Counted from the stretch's first letter, positions 1 to 9,425 are shown. The stretch: DNA of 39,613 nucleotides from Synergistaceae bacterium UBA5560 (GCA_002425685.1 DIMS01000009.1:1-39613), one strand, 5' to 3'. Notes: a model not told the origin generated them from the letters alone. Program-made: numbers and translations.

Positions 1-1125
1 CTCTGGCATGTAGGAAAAATTGAGGCGTATGGTGTTGCTCCCGCCGCCGTTGGCGTGGAAGGGTTCACCGGGAACGTAGGCCACTTTCCGGGCGATGCTC
101 TCCGCGAGAAGCGCCTTGGTGTCGATGTCCCCAGCGAGGCGGAGCCAGAGGAAGAGGCCGCCTTGAGGAAAGGGGAAGGAGGCGGCGTTTTCCATGGTTT
201 CCCTGATCGCCTCGGCCATGCAGTTTCTCCTGGTTACGTAGAGCGCTCGAATTCTGGCGATCTGGGCGTTGACGTCGAAACGCTCCAAATAGGTGTCGAT
301 CTGCATTTGGCTGATGGTCGAGGGTTGGAGGTCCGCCGCCTGCTTGACGAGGATGATCTGTTCCAGAATGGCGGGAGGTGCGATAAGCCAAGCCACCCGC
401 AAGCCGGGGGCGAGAATCTTCGAGAAGGTTCCGAGGCTGACCGTGAGATCCGGATTGCCCAGAGCGCGGAGAGAGGGGAGGAACTCGCCTTCGAAGCGGA
501 GTTCTCCGTAGGGATTGTCCTCCACGACGGGGACGCCGAAGCGGTCCGCCAGGTCGGTCAAGGCTTTGCGCCGTTCCAGAGACCAGGAACGTCCCGTGGG
601 ATTCTGGAAGTCGGGAATGACATAGATGAACCGTGCCTGTTTTTCCGCGGCGAGTTTTCGTTCCAGATCGTCCGGGAGCATTCCTTCGTCGTCGGTGGCG
701 ACGTCGACGAGGCGGGGGCCATAGGCCCGGAAGGCGGAGAGGGCCGCGAGGTAGGTAGGGTTCTCGCAGAGGACGACATCGCCTTCGTTGAGGAAAATCT
801 TTCCGAGAAAATCCAGGGCCTGCTGGGAGCCGTTGACGATCTGCACGTCCTCCATGCGGGCGTTTGCATCCCAGAGCGTGCAGGATCTTTCGGCGATCTT
901 CCGCCGCAGCGAGGGAAGCCCCTCCGCGAGGGAGTATTGCAGCGCCTTCGTTCCCGCTGTTTCCAGCGCAAGACTTGCGGCTTCGCGGAGTTCCGACACG
1001 GGAAACGCTTCCGGAGCAGGAAGTCCTCCCGCGAAGGAGATGATCTCGGGATCCTCCGTTACCTTGAGAATCTCCCGTATTTCCGATCTGTTCATGTGTT
1101 TCATGCGGCGCGCAAAATGGATCAT
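1..1125 (-). CDS. PLP-dependent class I/II aminotransferase (2-aminoadipate/LysN-like), 3' end cut by window
   Basis: Fold-type I aminotransferase of the family of stand-alone MocR-like transaminases (2-aminoadipate, aromatic or branched-chain amino acid aminotransferases). Reading the minus strand gives the family order: an N-terminal FAGGLPAPEAFP segment, LQYSLAEGLPSLRRKIAE, then VNGSQQALDF, a PDFQNPTGRSWS loop, and VVEDNPYGEL with the PLP-contacting Asp. The Schiff-base lysine is in GTFSKILAPGLRVAW. The frame is still open at base 1, so the last residues are missing. The start at 1125 has a GGAG eight bases upstream and the usual family N-terminus (MIHFARRM). An in-frame ATG at 1245 would add 40 residues not typical of the family. 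It diverges from a MocR regulator that may control it. The exact amino acid substrate is unknown. Confidence 0.88.
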   Translation of the reverse strand, partial: MIHFARRMKHMNRSEIREILKVTEDPEIISFAGGLPAPEAFPVSELREAASLALETAGTKALQYSLAEGLPSLRRKIAERSCTLWDANARMEDVQIVNGSQQALDFLGKIFLNEGDVVLCENPTYLAALSAFRAYGPRLVDVATDDEGMLPDDLERKLAAEKQARFIYVIPDFQNPTGRSWSLERRKALTDLADRFGVPVVEDNPYGELRFEGEFLPSLRALGNPDLTVSLGTFSKILAPGLRVAWLIAPPAILEQIILVKQAADLQPSTISQMQIDTYLERFDVNAQIARIRALYVTRRNCMAEAIRETMENAASFPFPQGGLFLWLRLAGDIDTKALLAESIARKVAYVPGEPFHANGGGSNTIRLNFSYMPE

Positions 1126-1489
1126 GACCGTGTCTCCCGCCTTTCCGTTGTCTCTTTCCACATTCGTGCAAGCTCTTTCCGCGGAGTCTCCTCTTGTCTG
1201 TGAAAGCTCTTTGCAGAGGGAAAACTCTTCTTGAATTGACAGCATAGAGGAAACCTCGGAAAATAACAGATACAGATTTTCGGGAAACAGAGAAAACAGA
1301 GGAGGCGGGTTGCTGCGTTTCATCGAGTGACATCACGGGAAGGACGTCTGTTCGTTTTTCGGAGGCGGAGGTCTTCCGGAGAGGAAAGAAAGTGCTGTTT
1401 CGAACATGACATGACCGGGTGGCAAGAAAGGTGACATAAAGCGAGAAGAAGGGGAAGGGAACGCGTTTTCGGTGAAATGGAGGCAGCGG
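1126..1489. promoter_or_regulatory. Divergent intergenic region with TGACAT repeats
   Basis: This stretch separates the aminotransferase (minus) from the MocR-type regulator (plus) and must hold both promoters. The hexamer TGACAT occurs at 1328, 1407 and 1432, the last two 25 bases apart in the same orientation. MocR proteins commonly bind direct repeats near divergent targets, so these are candidate operator half-sites. A relic of an insertion-sequence end is the other explanation. I saw no convincing -35/-10 pair. Confidence 0.3.
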
Positions 1490-2917
1490 ATGGAGAAGAA
1501 TTTCCTCTACATGGGTGTGGCGGAGGAATTGGCAGCACGGATCCGGGACGGTGAATTCGCCGCGGGAGACCGGCTTCCCTCTTTACGGGAGCTGCGCCGC
1601 CGAACCGGCTTCGGACTGGCTACGGTCTATCAGGCGTATCTTGAACTGGAACGGCGCGGACTGGTCGTTTCCCGTCCCCGGTCGGGGTTCGTCGTGGAAG
1701 GAGGGCGTCCTTCGCTTCCGTTGCCCGAGACGTTCCGTGGTGTTCCCGATCCCCTTCACCCTACGCGGAGCGCACTCGCCGCAGCGGTGGTGGAAGCGGC
1801 GGCGACGCCCTCCATCCTGCCTCTCGGAGGGGCGTCCCCGTCTCCGGAGTTAATGCCCCGGGCTTTTCTTGCGCGCCTCACGCGAGAGGTCTTGCGCCAG
1901 GACATGGATGCCGTTGTGGGATATGAACATCCCAAGGGCTATCCGGAGCTGAGGCGCCGCATCGCCCGAAGATGCCTGGGGCGGGCCGGGTTTTTGTCTC
2001 CGGAGGAACTCGTCATCACCAATGGCGCGACGGAGGCGGTTGCCCTCTGTCTTCGGGCCGTGACAAAACCGGGGGATGCGGTGCTCGTGGAGAGTCCGGC
2101 CTATCACGGTTTTCTGCAGATCATGGAGGATCTGGGGCTCTTTGCCCTGGAAGTGCCCGCCCGCCCTGACAGGGGACTTGATCCTGTTCAGGTCGAAGCT
2201 GTTCTGGCGCAACGAAAGGTCGCGGCCTGTCTGGTCGTGCCGAATGTGAACAATCCACAGGGCTTCATCATGAGGAATGAGGACAAGGAAGCTCTGGTGG
2301 AAATTCTCACCCGTCGTGACATTCCCGTCATCGAGGACGATACCTACGGAGAGTTGGCCTACGGAGAGGAGCGGCCGCGAATGCTCCGAGCCTTCGATCG
2401 CAGAGGCATGGTCCTTTCCTGTTCGACCTTTTCCAAGACGCTCGCTGCGGGAATGCGTCTGGGGTGGGCTGCGGCGGGACGTTTTTCCGAAAAGGTGGCG
2501 CGGTTCAAGCTTAACGCAAGCGTGGGGACGGGGAGTCTGCATCAGAGGGTGGTGGCGTCGGTGCTCGAAAAGGAGCCGACCTTCGAGCGGCACCTGCGGC
2601 ATCTGCGGAACACCTTCCGCCGCTCCATCGATCTCGCGAGGCGCGGTGTGGAGCGGCATTTCCCCGAGGGAACGCGTCTTTCGGCGCCCCAGGGAGGTGC
2701 TCTCCTCTGGGTGGAACTTCCTCCCGGCGGCGATTCCCTCGAACTCTACAGGAGGGCGCTGGAGTCCCGCATCGCCATTCTCCCGGGCCTGATCTGTTCC
2801 ACCACTGATGCGTATCGAAGATACATCCGTCTGAACTGCGGGCATTCCTGGAACGAGGAGTTCGACGAGGGAGTGCGTGTGCTCGGAAGGATCGCACACA
2901 CGTTCGTGAAAGAGTGA
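1490..2917 (+). CDS. MocR-family (GntR HTH + aminotransferase domain) transcriptional regulator
   Basis: Residues 1-70 form a GntR-type winged helix (GDRLPSLRELRRRTGF, then TVYQAYLELERRGLV). A fold-type I aminotransferase domain follows from about residue 105. It keeps the PLP-site signatures: ITNGATEAV, VPNVNNPQG, VIEDDTYGEL and STFSKTLAAGMRLGW, whose Lys would bind PLP. About 475 residues is the usual MocR size. The ATG at 1490 is preceded by GGAGG at good spacing; the GTG at 1472 adds only six residues. MocR proteins use PLP as effector and often regulate PLP or amino acid metabolism. The divergent aminotransferase is the obvious candidate target, by inference from position. A pure transaminase role is less likely given the HTH. 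Confidence 0.9.
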   Translation: MEKNFLYMGVAEELAARIRDGEFAAGDRLPSLRELRRRTGFGLATVYQAYLELERRGLVVSRPRSGFVVEGGRPSLPLPETFRGVPDPLHPTRSALAAAVVEAAATPSILPLGGASPSPELMPRAFLARLTREVLRQDMDAVVGYEHPKGYPELRRRIARRCLGRAGFLSPEELVITNGATEAVALCLRAVTKPGDAVLVESPAYHGFLQIMEDLGLFALEVPARPDRGLDPVQVEAVLAQRKVAACLVVPNVNNPQGFIMRNEDKEALVEILTRRDIPVIEDDTYGELAYGEERPRMLRAFDRRGMVLSCSTFSKTLAAGMRLGWAAAGRFSEKVARFKLNASVGTGSLHQRVVASVLEKEPTFERHLRHLRNTFRRSIDLARRGVERHFPEGTRLSAPQGGALLWVELPPGGDSLELYRRALESRIAILPGLICSTTDAYRRYIRLNCGHSWNEEFDEGVRVLGRIAHTFVKE

Positions 2918-3047
2918 GTGCCTTGCGGGAAGAACCATGTCGCCGCGTCCGTTCTCCGGTGTGGTGTGGTTTTCCCGGAAATCACGCCGGGGAGGGCGAT
3001 AGCGTGCGATGCTGCCACCCTTTTCCCCGGCGTGGGCTCTGTGGCGG

Positions 3048-4718
3048 TCAGCGTCGCCGGAAGAGGAGAAGGAGCGGAAGGGCGAGCAGCAGCGCGCCCG
3101 CGGTTTCCCCTCCGAGAACGCATCCTCCGCCTCCGGATCCGCCCGGGCCCGGTGTGACCGTGAGCGTCGGTGTGGGTGTGGTGCTTCCTGTCCCGGAAAA
3201 GGCCTTGAGGCACACGTTTCCGTTTTCTGCGATCACGGTGAGATCATCCCAGTCGCCGCCGGCGCCGGTGACGCTGATGAAACTCTGTCCCGCCGCGGCG
3301 GTGGCCTTGTCGGAATAGTCCGCGACGGGGTATTCCACGGGGATGGGGGCGTCAAAGCCTGGAGTGGTGAGTTTCACGACGACGGAAAACCTCTGTCCCG
3401 CCGCAAGGGAGACGGGCCGGGTGAGGGTGACCGTGCGATAGCCTGGGACGGCGAGCGTGCCCGTGGTACGTGATCCCGCAACCCTCGTTCCCAAGACAGG
3501 GTCGCCGGCCATGACTCCGGTGTAGAAGTCAATCTCGTAGGCCGTGTCCGGGGCGGCGGCGTAGAAGGCAACTTCCGTGATCGGTTCGGATGCGGCAGCG
3601 GTGAAGATGTTGGCGAACCACGCCGTGGAGGAGCCGGGAACGCCCATCTGGCCTACCCATCCGAGGGGGTCGTACTGATAGATGGTTGCGGCGTGAGCGA
3701 CCGGTTCCGAGACGTAGGCCACCACCTCGGAGGTGTTCAGGGGAGCGTCCTCGTAGGAGAGCCAGAAGTATCCCGCGTTGCCCCAGGCGCTTCCCCAACT
3801 GTTCTTGATGAGCCAGGCTCCGTCCGAAGCGGGGATGTTCCGACCGAAATTTTCCTTGGGGAAGGCGTCGTCCCAGCCCACCACCAGCACCTGGTGATCC
3901 AGATCGTCGAATCCGCCCGAGGCGACATAGAGGGCGTTGGTGGCGCTGTTCCAGGAATCGGGGTCCTGGACGGCCATGTGCACTGCGATGGAAAGGGCTC
4001 CGTAGGTCATGAGAGCCTGCTTCGTCGTGGCAATAGTGTAGCTTGATCCGTTCCGGATCGGCAGATAGAGCACGTCCCGCACGCGAACCCGGGCAGCGCG
4101 GCTCGTGGCCGCACCGGGGAGTCCCGAATAGGGGTCGTCGCTCTCCAGGACGGGGCCGGTCCCCCGGGCGACGAGCGCGGCGGATCTCCACGAATCGCCC
4201 CCCTTGTTATAAGGGGTGTAGGGAGCGTTGCAGGTGAATGCCGGGAAGGTGCCTGCGCCGGTGTTCTCGTCGGTGTACCCGAACCAGGAGTGGTGCCGTT
4301 CGGAGAGGTCCAGTGCCGCTTCGCCGTTTTTGATCAGGTTGGACTCCACGGAGCCAAGGGCCGCGAAGGCCCAGCAGGTACCGTAGGCGCCCTGGTCGCG
4401 CACGGCGGTCACGTAGCTCGTTCCTGCCACGTTCCGTAGGTCGTAGGAGGCGGGGAGGCTTTTCGTGCGGAGTCTCAGGGCCGTTTCGGAGAGGGGCGTG
4501 ATGTGGCGCAGGTTCACCGGCGAGGGGACGTACCCCTTTCCGTGCTCGCCTTCTGTCTGTGACGAAAGTGTTTCCGTTTCTCTCGCTGCTTGCCATTCCA
4601 GAAAGGCCGGATTTTGGGGAGCGAAGCGAAACGGCGTCTCTCCGAAGGCGGGTAGGACCGGGAACATGAGGGCGAGGAACGAGAGGAACAACAGAGGTGC
4701 GGTACTCCGGTTTCGCAT
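3048..4718 (-). CDS. Secreted C1A (papain-like) cysteine protease with SYNERG-CTERM-like tail
   Basis: The 556-residue product starts with a signal peptide (residues 1-26, cleavage after PAFG). A papain-fold peptidase follows: oxyanion Gln109 and nucleophile Cys115 in DQGAYGTCWAF, catalytic His275 in LDHQVLVVGWDD, and Asn306 in WLIKNSWGSAWG. All catalytic residues are present. Residues from about 345 to 510 resemble the beta-rich lectin-like domain that follows this peptidase in other bacterial proteins. The C-terminus has a Pro/Thr linker, a GGGGC motif, a hydrophobic stretch and FRRR. This is the tripartite form of the SYNERG-CTERM sorting signal, suggesting processing and anchoring at the cell envelope. 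It probably degrades extracellular protein, in keeping with peptide fermentation, or trims surface proteins. Confidence 0.92.
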   Translation of the reverse strand: MRNRSTAPLLFLSFLALMFPVLPAFGETPFRFAPQNPAFLEWQAARETETLSSQTEGEHGKGYVPSPVNLRHITPLSETALRLRTKSLPASYDLRNVAGTSYVTAVRDQGAYGTCWAFAALGSVESNLIKNGEAALDLSERHHSWFGYTDENTGAGTFPAFTCNAPYTPYNKGGDSWRSAALVARGTGPVLESDDPYSGLPGAATSRAARVRVRDVLYLPIRNGSSYTIATTKQALMTYGALSIAVHMAVQDPDSWNSATNALYVASGGFDDLDHQVLVVGWDDAFPKENFGRNIPASDGAWLIKNSWGSAWGNAGYFWLSYEDAPLNTSEVVAYVSEPVAHAATIYQYDPLGWVGQMGVPGSSTAWFANIFTAAASEPITEVAFYAAAPDTAYEIDFYTGVMAGDPVLGTRVAGSRTTGTLAVPGYRTVTLTRPVSLAAGQRFSVVVKLTTPGFDAPIPVEYPVADYSDKATAAAGQSFISVTGAGGDWDDLTVIAENGNVCLKAFSGTGSTTPTPTLTVTPGPGGSGGGGCVLGGETAGALLLALPLLLLFRRR

Positions 4719-4953
4719 GGGCGGTCACGCTCCTTGGGCGGGATTCAGGTGTTTCTGGAGCTTACGTTCTGTCCGCTCTTTGCGCAAGGGGGAGAAAAAG
4801 ATTGTTCCGAGGATGCCAGGCGGGGTTGTTCAGCCTGCGGAGAAAGGCTGGGAAGCTCTGGCACGACAAATGCCGCAGAGTATAATGAGCATGTGGACGA
4901 CCTGCGCCCTGTTCCGGCATGGACATCTACAGCATGAGGTGGTGGAGTGGTGC

Positions 4954-5964
4954 ATGAAAAGGAAAGAACTGACGGCATTTTCGGGGGGAGCCGAGGACGC
5001 CGGGCGGGAATCCCTCCGGAACGCCCCGGATCGGGAGGAACTTCTGGTGCGGCGTGCCCAGACAGCATCGCGGATCGGTACCCAGGGACTCCTGGTGAAT
5101 CTCTTTCTCACTCTGTTCAAATATCTTGCCGGGTACGCGGGACGAAGTGCCGCCATGATCGCCGACGCGACGCATTCGCTGTCGGATCTTCTCACGGATG
5201 TGGTGGTGGTCCTCGGGTTTCGTTTCGTGCAGAGGCCCGAGGACGAAGGACACGATTTCGGTCACGGAAGGATCGAGACCGTTCTCGCCCTGCTTTGCGG
5301 CGCCTTTCTGGCTCTTGTGGGTGTGGGCATTTTCTGGACCGCCGCGGTCCGACTCCTTGAAATCCACCGGGGTTTGCTTCCGGCCGCCCCGGGGGGCGTC
5401 GCGCTGTTCGCGGCCATCTTGTCCGTGGTATCCAAAGAGTGGCTCTACCGCTACACACTCCTCTGGGGCCGCCGCCTCGACAGCAGCGTGCTCGTGGCGA
5501 AGGCGTGGGACCATCGTTCGGACGCGCTTTCCTCCGTGGGAACCCTGGTGGGCATCGGCGGCGCCTTTTTTCTCGGAGAGAAATGGCGCTTGCTCGATCC
5601 TCTGGCGGCGCTGGTGGTGAGTGTCTTCGTCGTTCGGGCGTCGCTGCCCATTCTTCGGGAGAGCCTGCACGAACTGACGGACGGTTCCCTGGACGACGAG
5701 CTGGAGACGCGCATCACCAACGTGATCCGCAACACCCCTCTCGTGACCGATTGTCACGCCCTGCGCACGCGGCGTCTCGGCTCCTACGTGGCATTGGAGG
5801 CCCATGTTCTGGTCGGGAGGCATCTTTCCATCGTGGAAGCCCACGACGTCACCGAAGAAATCGAGGTTCGCCTCCGCCGCATGTTGGGAGAGGCGAGCCT
5901 CGTGAACCTTCATGTGGAGCCCGAACCGCAGGAAAGAACATCTGTTCCGTCGAAGGGGGCGTAG
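4954..5964 (+). CDS. Cation diffusion facilitator (CDF) family divalent metal transporter
   Basis: The 336-residue product has the CDF layout: about 40 hydrophilic N-terminal residues, five or six membrane segments between residues 45 and 240, then a cytoplasmic ferredoxin-like domain. Metal-site signatures are HSLSDLLTD in TM2 and DHRSDALSS in TM5. The C-terminal domain holds HALRTRRLGSY and the VNLHVEP end typical of the family. It should export Zn, Fe, Mn or similar divalent ions by proton antiport; the ion cannot be told from sequence. The ATG at 4954 is preceded by GGAG at normal spacing. The reading frame is open far upstream over the antisense of the protease gene, but that extension is not protein-like. 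It stands alone on the plus strand. Confidence 0.93.
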   Translation: MKRKELTAFSGGAEDAGRESLRNAPDREELLVRRAQTASRIGTQGLLVNLFLTLFKYLAGYAGRSAAMIADATHSLSDLLTDVVVVLGFRFVQRPEDEGHDFGHGRIETVLALLCGAFLALVGVGIFWTAAVRLLEIHRGLLPAAPGGVALFAAILSVVSKEWLYRYTLLWGRRLDSSVLVAKAWDHRSDALSSVGTLVGIGGAFFLGEKWRLLDPLAALVVSVFVVRASLPILRESLHELTDGSLDDELETRITNVIRNTPLVTDCHALRTRRLGSYVALEAHVLVGRHLSIVEAHDVTEEIEVRLRRMLGEASLVNLHVEPEPQERTSVPSKGA

Positions 5965-6007
5965 TTCGACATAGCCCCCCGGTTCGGATCGCGAAAAAAG
6001 CGGGCTG

Positions 6008-6886
6008 TCACTTCAGGGATGGCATGTTTCCCGCCGGATTTTCGACGCGGTTCCCGTCTCTCTCGATTTCACGTTCCGCCGCGGAGCGCACTTCCGCCGC
6101 AATGTCCTTTGCCTTGGAGGAAGCCGCGGCTACGGCCTTCATGAACGCTGTTCGGATACGGCTTTCCTCCAGTTCGTACAGTCCCTCGATGGTGACGCCG
6201 CCCGGCGTCGTGACCTGATCACGCAGTTCCGCAGGGTGTTTCCCCGATGCAAGGAGGAGCTGGGACGCGCCGATGGCGGTATGCGCTGCGGCGCGGAGTG
6301 CGATGTCCCGGGGAAGCCCGACCCGGAGGGCGCCGTTGATCATGGATTCCACCACGGTGTAGATATAGGCCGGGCCGGATCCCGACATGGCGGTGAGTAC
6401 GTCCAGGAACTGTTCGTCCACCTGTTCGCCTTCGCCGAGACATGCGAAGGCCGCTCGAGCGAGCGTCATGTCCTCCTCCGTCGTTTGGTCGTCACGACAG
6501 AAGACCGTGTATCCCCGTCGCACGAGCACGGCGGTGTTGGTCATGGCCCGAATGAATCTTGCTTCCGGCGCTGCCTTTTTCATGAGTTCGAGCGTGATGG
6601 CCGCGGCGAAGGAGACCACGAGTTTCCCCGAGCAGGCCGGAGCGATGTTTCGAAGCACGGGGACCACCTGGCCCGGCTTGACGGCCAGGATGATCAGATC
6701 GGCCTCTGCTGCCGCACTCAGATTGTCCGGAGCGATTTCCGCGCCCTTTTGCCGCAATCCCTCCAGCTTGTCTACTTTCCTTCGCGTAGCCGTAACCGCG
6801 CAGTAGGGGAGCAATGCCTCGGCGATGGCTCCTCCGATGACGCCCGCTCCGATGACCGCAATCTTTCTGTTTCGAAACCGTTCCAT
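6008..6886 (-). CDS. proC: Pyrroline-5-carboxylate reductase
   Basis: Catalyses NAD(P)H-dependent reduction of 1-pyrroline-5-carboxylate to proline, the last step of proline synthesis. The N-terminal Rossmann motif is IAVIGAGVIGGAIAEAL, followed by ILAVKPGQV. The dimerisation and catalytic domain contains SGSGPAYIYTVVESM, GLPRDIALRAA and the signature TTPGGVTIEGLYELEE. About 292 residues is slightly longer than the usual 270, with a few extra residues at the C-terminus. The ATG at 6886 is spaced correctly from GGAGGG; the ATG two codons earlier lies too close to it. Downstream is the convergent CDF gene, with 43 bases between the stops. In a fermenter it may serve proline synthesis from glutamate or ornithine. 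Confidence 0.95.
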   Translation of the reverse strand: MERFRNRKIAVIGAGVIGGAIAEALLPYCAVTATRRKVDKLEGLRQKGAEIAPDNLSAAAEADLIILAVKPGQVVPVLRNIAPACSGKLVVSFAAAITLELMKKAAPEARFIRAMTNTAVLVRRGYTVFCRDDQTTEEDMTLARAAFACLGEGEQVDEQFLDVLTAMSGSGPAYIYTVVESMINGALRVGLPRDIALRAAAHTAIGASQLLLASGKHPAELRDQVTTPGGVTIEGLYELEESRIRTAFMKAVAAASSKAKDIAAEVRSAAEREIERDGNRVENPAGNMPSLK

Positions 6887-6975
6887 GCCCATCCCTCCGA
6901 AGACGATTCCCCGGAGGAGCGACGGACGTTTGCAACCCGAGCTCCTCCGGGGCGTTGGCGTGTCGATATTGCGGA

Positions 6976-7031
6976 AGTATAGCACTCCGAGAGAAGGGGA
7001 ATGTCGTGGATATTGCATATCCGTCGGAGTG
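6976..7031 (-). promoter_or_regulatory. Putative proC promoter region with nested inverted repeats
   Basis: On the minus strand a TATACT box (bases 6981-6976) lies about 90 bases upstream of proC. Just upstream of it are two nested perfect inverted repeats: an outer CACTCCGA (6983-6990) with TCGGAGTG (7024-7031), and an inner GGATAT (7008-7013) with ATATCC (7017-7022). This position overlaps where the -35 box would be, so it could be an operator. No good -35 hexamer is visible. Confidence 0.3.
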
Positions 7032-7106
7032 TCCGGGCATGGTGGGGGACATGTCTCCACGCTCTTGCAAATGCGCGGCATGCTTCCGTTGTCCGTCATG
7101 TGCGGG

Positions 7107-9425
7107 TCAGTCACGTCGTCGGCGCTTCTTTTCGGCCCTCCGGGACGCCGGGCGCCGAAGGAGAAAGCCGAGGGGAATGCTCCATGGAAACAGCGTTCCC
7201 GAGCCGATATGGCAGCCGCCCCCTCCGATGGCATTGCTCGCGGGAGCTTCCGAGATGGGCGGGGAGGGGGAGGTGGGAGGAATCGGCGTGCCGGACGGCA
7301 CGGAGGTGATGGGCGGCATGACGGATGGAAAGGGCGTCGGTGTTCCGGTCGGGGTTCCTGTCACGTTCGGAAGCGGAGAGAAAGCGGCACGAAGCGTGTG
7401 TTCTCCGTGAAGTTCTTCGAGGTTTACGTCCAGGTGTGTTTCCGCCCTCCCGGCGGAAACGGCGAAAAACAGGGGGGATTGGTCCAGAAAAACCGTATCG
7501 ATGCGATATCCAGGGGAGGCCGAAACGGCGAGGTGCTGTTTTTGGCCGAATCGACCTCGTACTCTTCCCGACGGGGTGATGGTTCCTCCCTGACCGGCTT
7601 GGGTGATGACGAGCCATCCCGGTGCGAACAACGCCCGTACGTACCGGTCTCGGTCGAGAAGGAGAGTCACGGACGGACTCGTTCCCGTCACGTCGCCGCT
7701 CCATCCGTCGAAGAGCGGTACGTATTCCGCTGCGATGGAAAGAGCGATGAGACTTCCCGCTTCATAGCTCAGGGAGTTTCTGCGCGGGTCCGCTCCGGAG
7801 AACAAGCGGTCCGCCTCTTTTGCGGCGAGCGGCGGAAGAAGAGATCTCGTTTCGCGGTTTTCCGTGAAGGAATCCCCCGGCAGGCTGCGTTCCACTTCTC
7901 CCGTGCCGGAGATGCCGAGGGTGAGAATTTTTCTGTGCCAGGACTGGTAGGCCCCGATGTCGGGGGAGGTTGCCTCGGGGCGTGAAACGCCTCGTTGGTC
8001 GACCGACACGACCTCCGCGGAATCGGCAATGCCCCTCGCCACAGCGGCGCTTTCCGGGAGAAGCGCACATGTCCTGGTGGGGCCGCCGTTCCAGTCCGGC
8101 GTATCCAGCAGGGGGTCGGCACCACTGTTGCCCGTGCCTCCATAATTTCCCTCGACGATGCAGTATTCAACGACGGGCGCGGTTCCCGCATGCCGGATCG
8201 GCCCCTTGTCGTTGCTCCAGAGAATGGTGTTCCGGAATTGCGCTGTCCCTCCGAGAATGTACAGCCCGCCGCCGTTTCCGGCGATATTTTCCACCAACGT
8301 ACAGTGTCGCAGGCGCAGCGTGCCGTTCTGCTCGTAGATCGCTCCGCCGGCCGAAGAGGCGCGGTTTCCGGTAAAGGTGGTGTTCACCGCGTCGAGAGTG
8401 CCCTTTGCGAGGAAAAAAGCGCCTCCGACGGAACTCGATCCCGGAGAGGTGTTTGCCATGAAGTGACTGCTTTCGACGGAGAAATTCCCTCCGGAGGAGG
8501 CCGCGCCTCCACCCCTGGCGGACAGATTGTTCCGAAGAGTACAGTCTTTCAGAAGAGGCGATCCGCTTTCGTTGAAAAAGGCACCGCCTTGGCCGGAGGA
8601 GGCAATCGTCGTGTTCCCGGAGAAGGTGCAGTGTGCCAGAATGGGTTGGCCGGAACTGGTGTATGCGCCACCGCCACGCTTGTCCGCAGTGTTGTCCGAA
8701 AAGAGACACCCCGAGAGCACCGGTTTCCCCGAGTGTGTGTAAAATCCGCCACCGTAGTCTCCGGCACGGTTTCCAAAGAAAAGACATGTTTCGATCATGG
8801 GGCTGCCGGTGTCGGTGTACATGCCGCCCCCGAAATTGTTCGCGGCGTTCCCCACGAACGCGCAGTTGCGAATGACCGGGCTTCCCTGAGCGCTTGTGCA
8901 TCCTCCTCCCGAGACGGAGGCATTTCCGCCGGTTACGACGAAACCGTCGAGGATCGTTGTCGCGTCGGCGCCGGTGACCACCGTCACGACGGCGTTGCTG
9001 TTCGTTCCATGAATGCAGTCCGCGCTGACGGTGATTCCTCCCTCGATGCAGAGGTCATCGCCGGCGAGATCCCCCGTGAGGATGGTGACATGGCGCTTCC
9101 AGTCCCGCTGGTTCCGGTCCGTCTCGTTTCCCGCGAATCCGCCGTAGAGAGCGACGTTTTTCTTGAGGAGAAAAGTCCTGCTCCGGTTCATTTCCGGGGA
9201 CGGACGGTAGATTCCTTGGGCGATGCGGAATTCATGGGCTGTTTTACCGCCGGCATCCACGGCGGCGAGCGCGTCGTGGAGTTCCGCCTCACCGAGGGCA
9301 TTGCTCCAGTCGATGCCGTTTCGCGCACCGTCACCGGATGGAGTGACGTAGCGCACCAGCGCCTCGGCAAAAACGGCGGAGGAAAAGGCCGAAGCCAGCC
9401 AGAGGAAGGCGAAGAGAATTTTCAT
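7107..9425 (-). CDS. Secreted right-handed beta-helix protein with InlB-type B-repeat region and SYNERG-CTERM-like tail
   Basis: A signal peptide (MKILFAFLWLASAFSSAVFA) leads a large extracellular protein of about 772 residues. The first two thirds carry repeated units of the form GGGxYxxxGxPxIxxCxFxGNxA, the coil pattern of parallel beta-helix (pectate-lyase-like, POMP-type) proteins. A second region contains a GWSGDVTG ... VTLLLDRDRYVRALF segment, like divergent InlB B-repeats. A Pro/Thr/Ser-rich linker follows, then GGGGC, a hydrophobic stretch and an Arg/Lys-rich end. This is a second, slightly degenerate SYNERG-CTERM-type tail. It is likely a surface adhesin or carbohydrate-binding protein; no catalytic residues could be assigned. 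Both starts (ATG 9425 or ATG 9473) have weak Shine-Dalgarno sequences. Confidence 0.85.
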   Translation of the reverse strand: MKILFAFLWLASAFSSAVFAEALVRYVTPSGDGARNGIDWSNALGEAELHDALAAVDAGGKTAHEFRIAQGIYRPSPEMNRSRTFLLKKNVALYGGFAGNETDRNQRDWKRHVTILTGDLAGDDLCIEGGITVSADCIHGTNSNAVVTVVTGADATTILDGFVVTGGNASVSGGGCTSAQGSPVIRNCAFVGNAANNFGGGMYTDTGSPMIETCLFFGNRAGDYGGGFYTHSGKPVLSGCLFSDNTADKRGGGAYTSSGQPILAHCTFSGNTTIASSGQGGAFFNESGSPLLKDCTLRNNLSARGGGAASSGGNFSVESSHFMANTSPGSSSVGGAFFLAKGTLDAVNTTFTGNRASSAGGAIYEQNGTLRLRHCTLVENIAGNGGGLYILGGTAQFRNTILWSNDKGPIRHAGTAPVVEYCIVEGNYGGTGNSGADPLLDTPDWNGGPTRTCALLPESAAVARGIADSAEVVSVDQRGVSRPEATSPDIGAYQSWHRKILTLGISGTGEVERSLPGDSFTENRETRSLLPPLAAKEADRLFSGADPRRNSLSYEAGSLIALSIAAEYVPLFDGWSGDVTGTSPSVTLLLDRDRYVRALFAPGWLVITQAGQGGTITPSGRVRGRFGQKQHLAVSASPGYRIDTVFLDQSPLFFAVSAGRAETHLDVNLEELHGEHTLRAAFSPLPNVTGTPTGTPTPFPSVMPPITSVPSGTPIPPTSPSPPISEAPASNAIGGGGCHIGSGTLFPWSIPLGFLLRRPASRRAEKKRRRRD

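Noticed and set aside
55..1336. Long frames on both strands over the first kilobase (plus 55-1203, minus 65-1336)
   Set aside because: The true gene is the third minus-strand frame, which encodes a full set of aminotransferase motifs and runs off the window edge.
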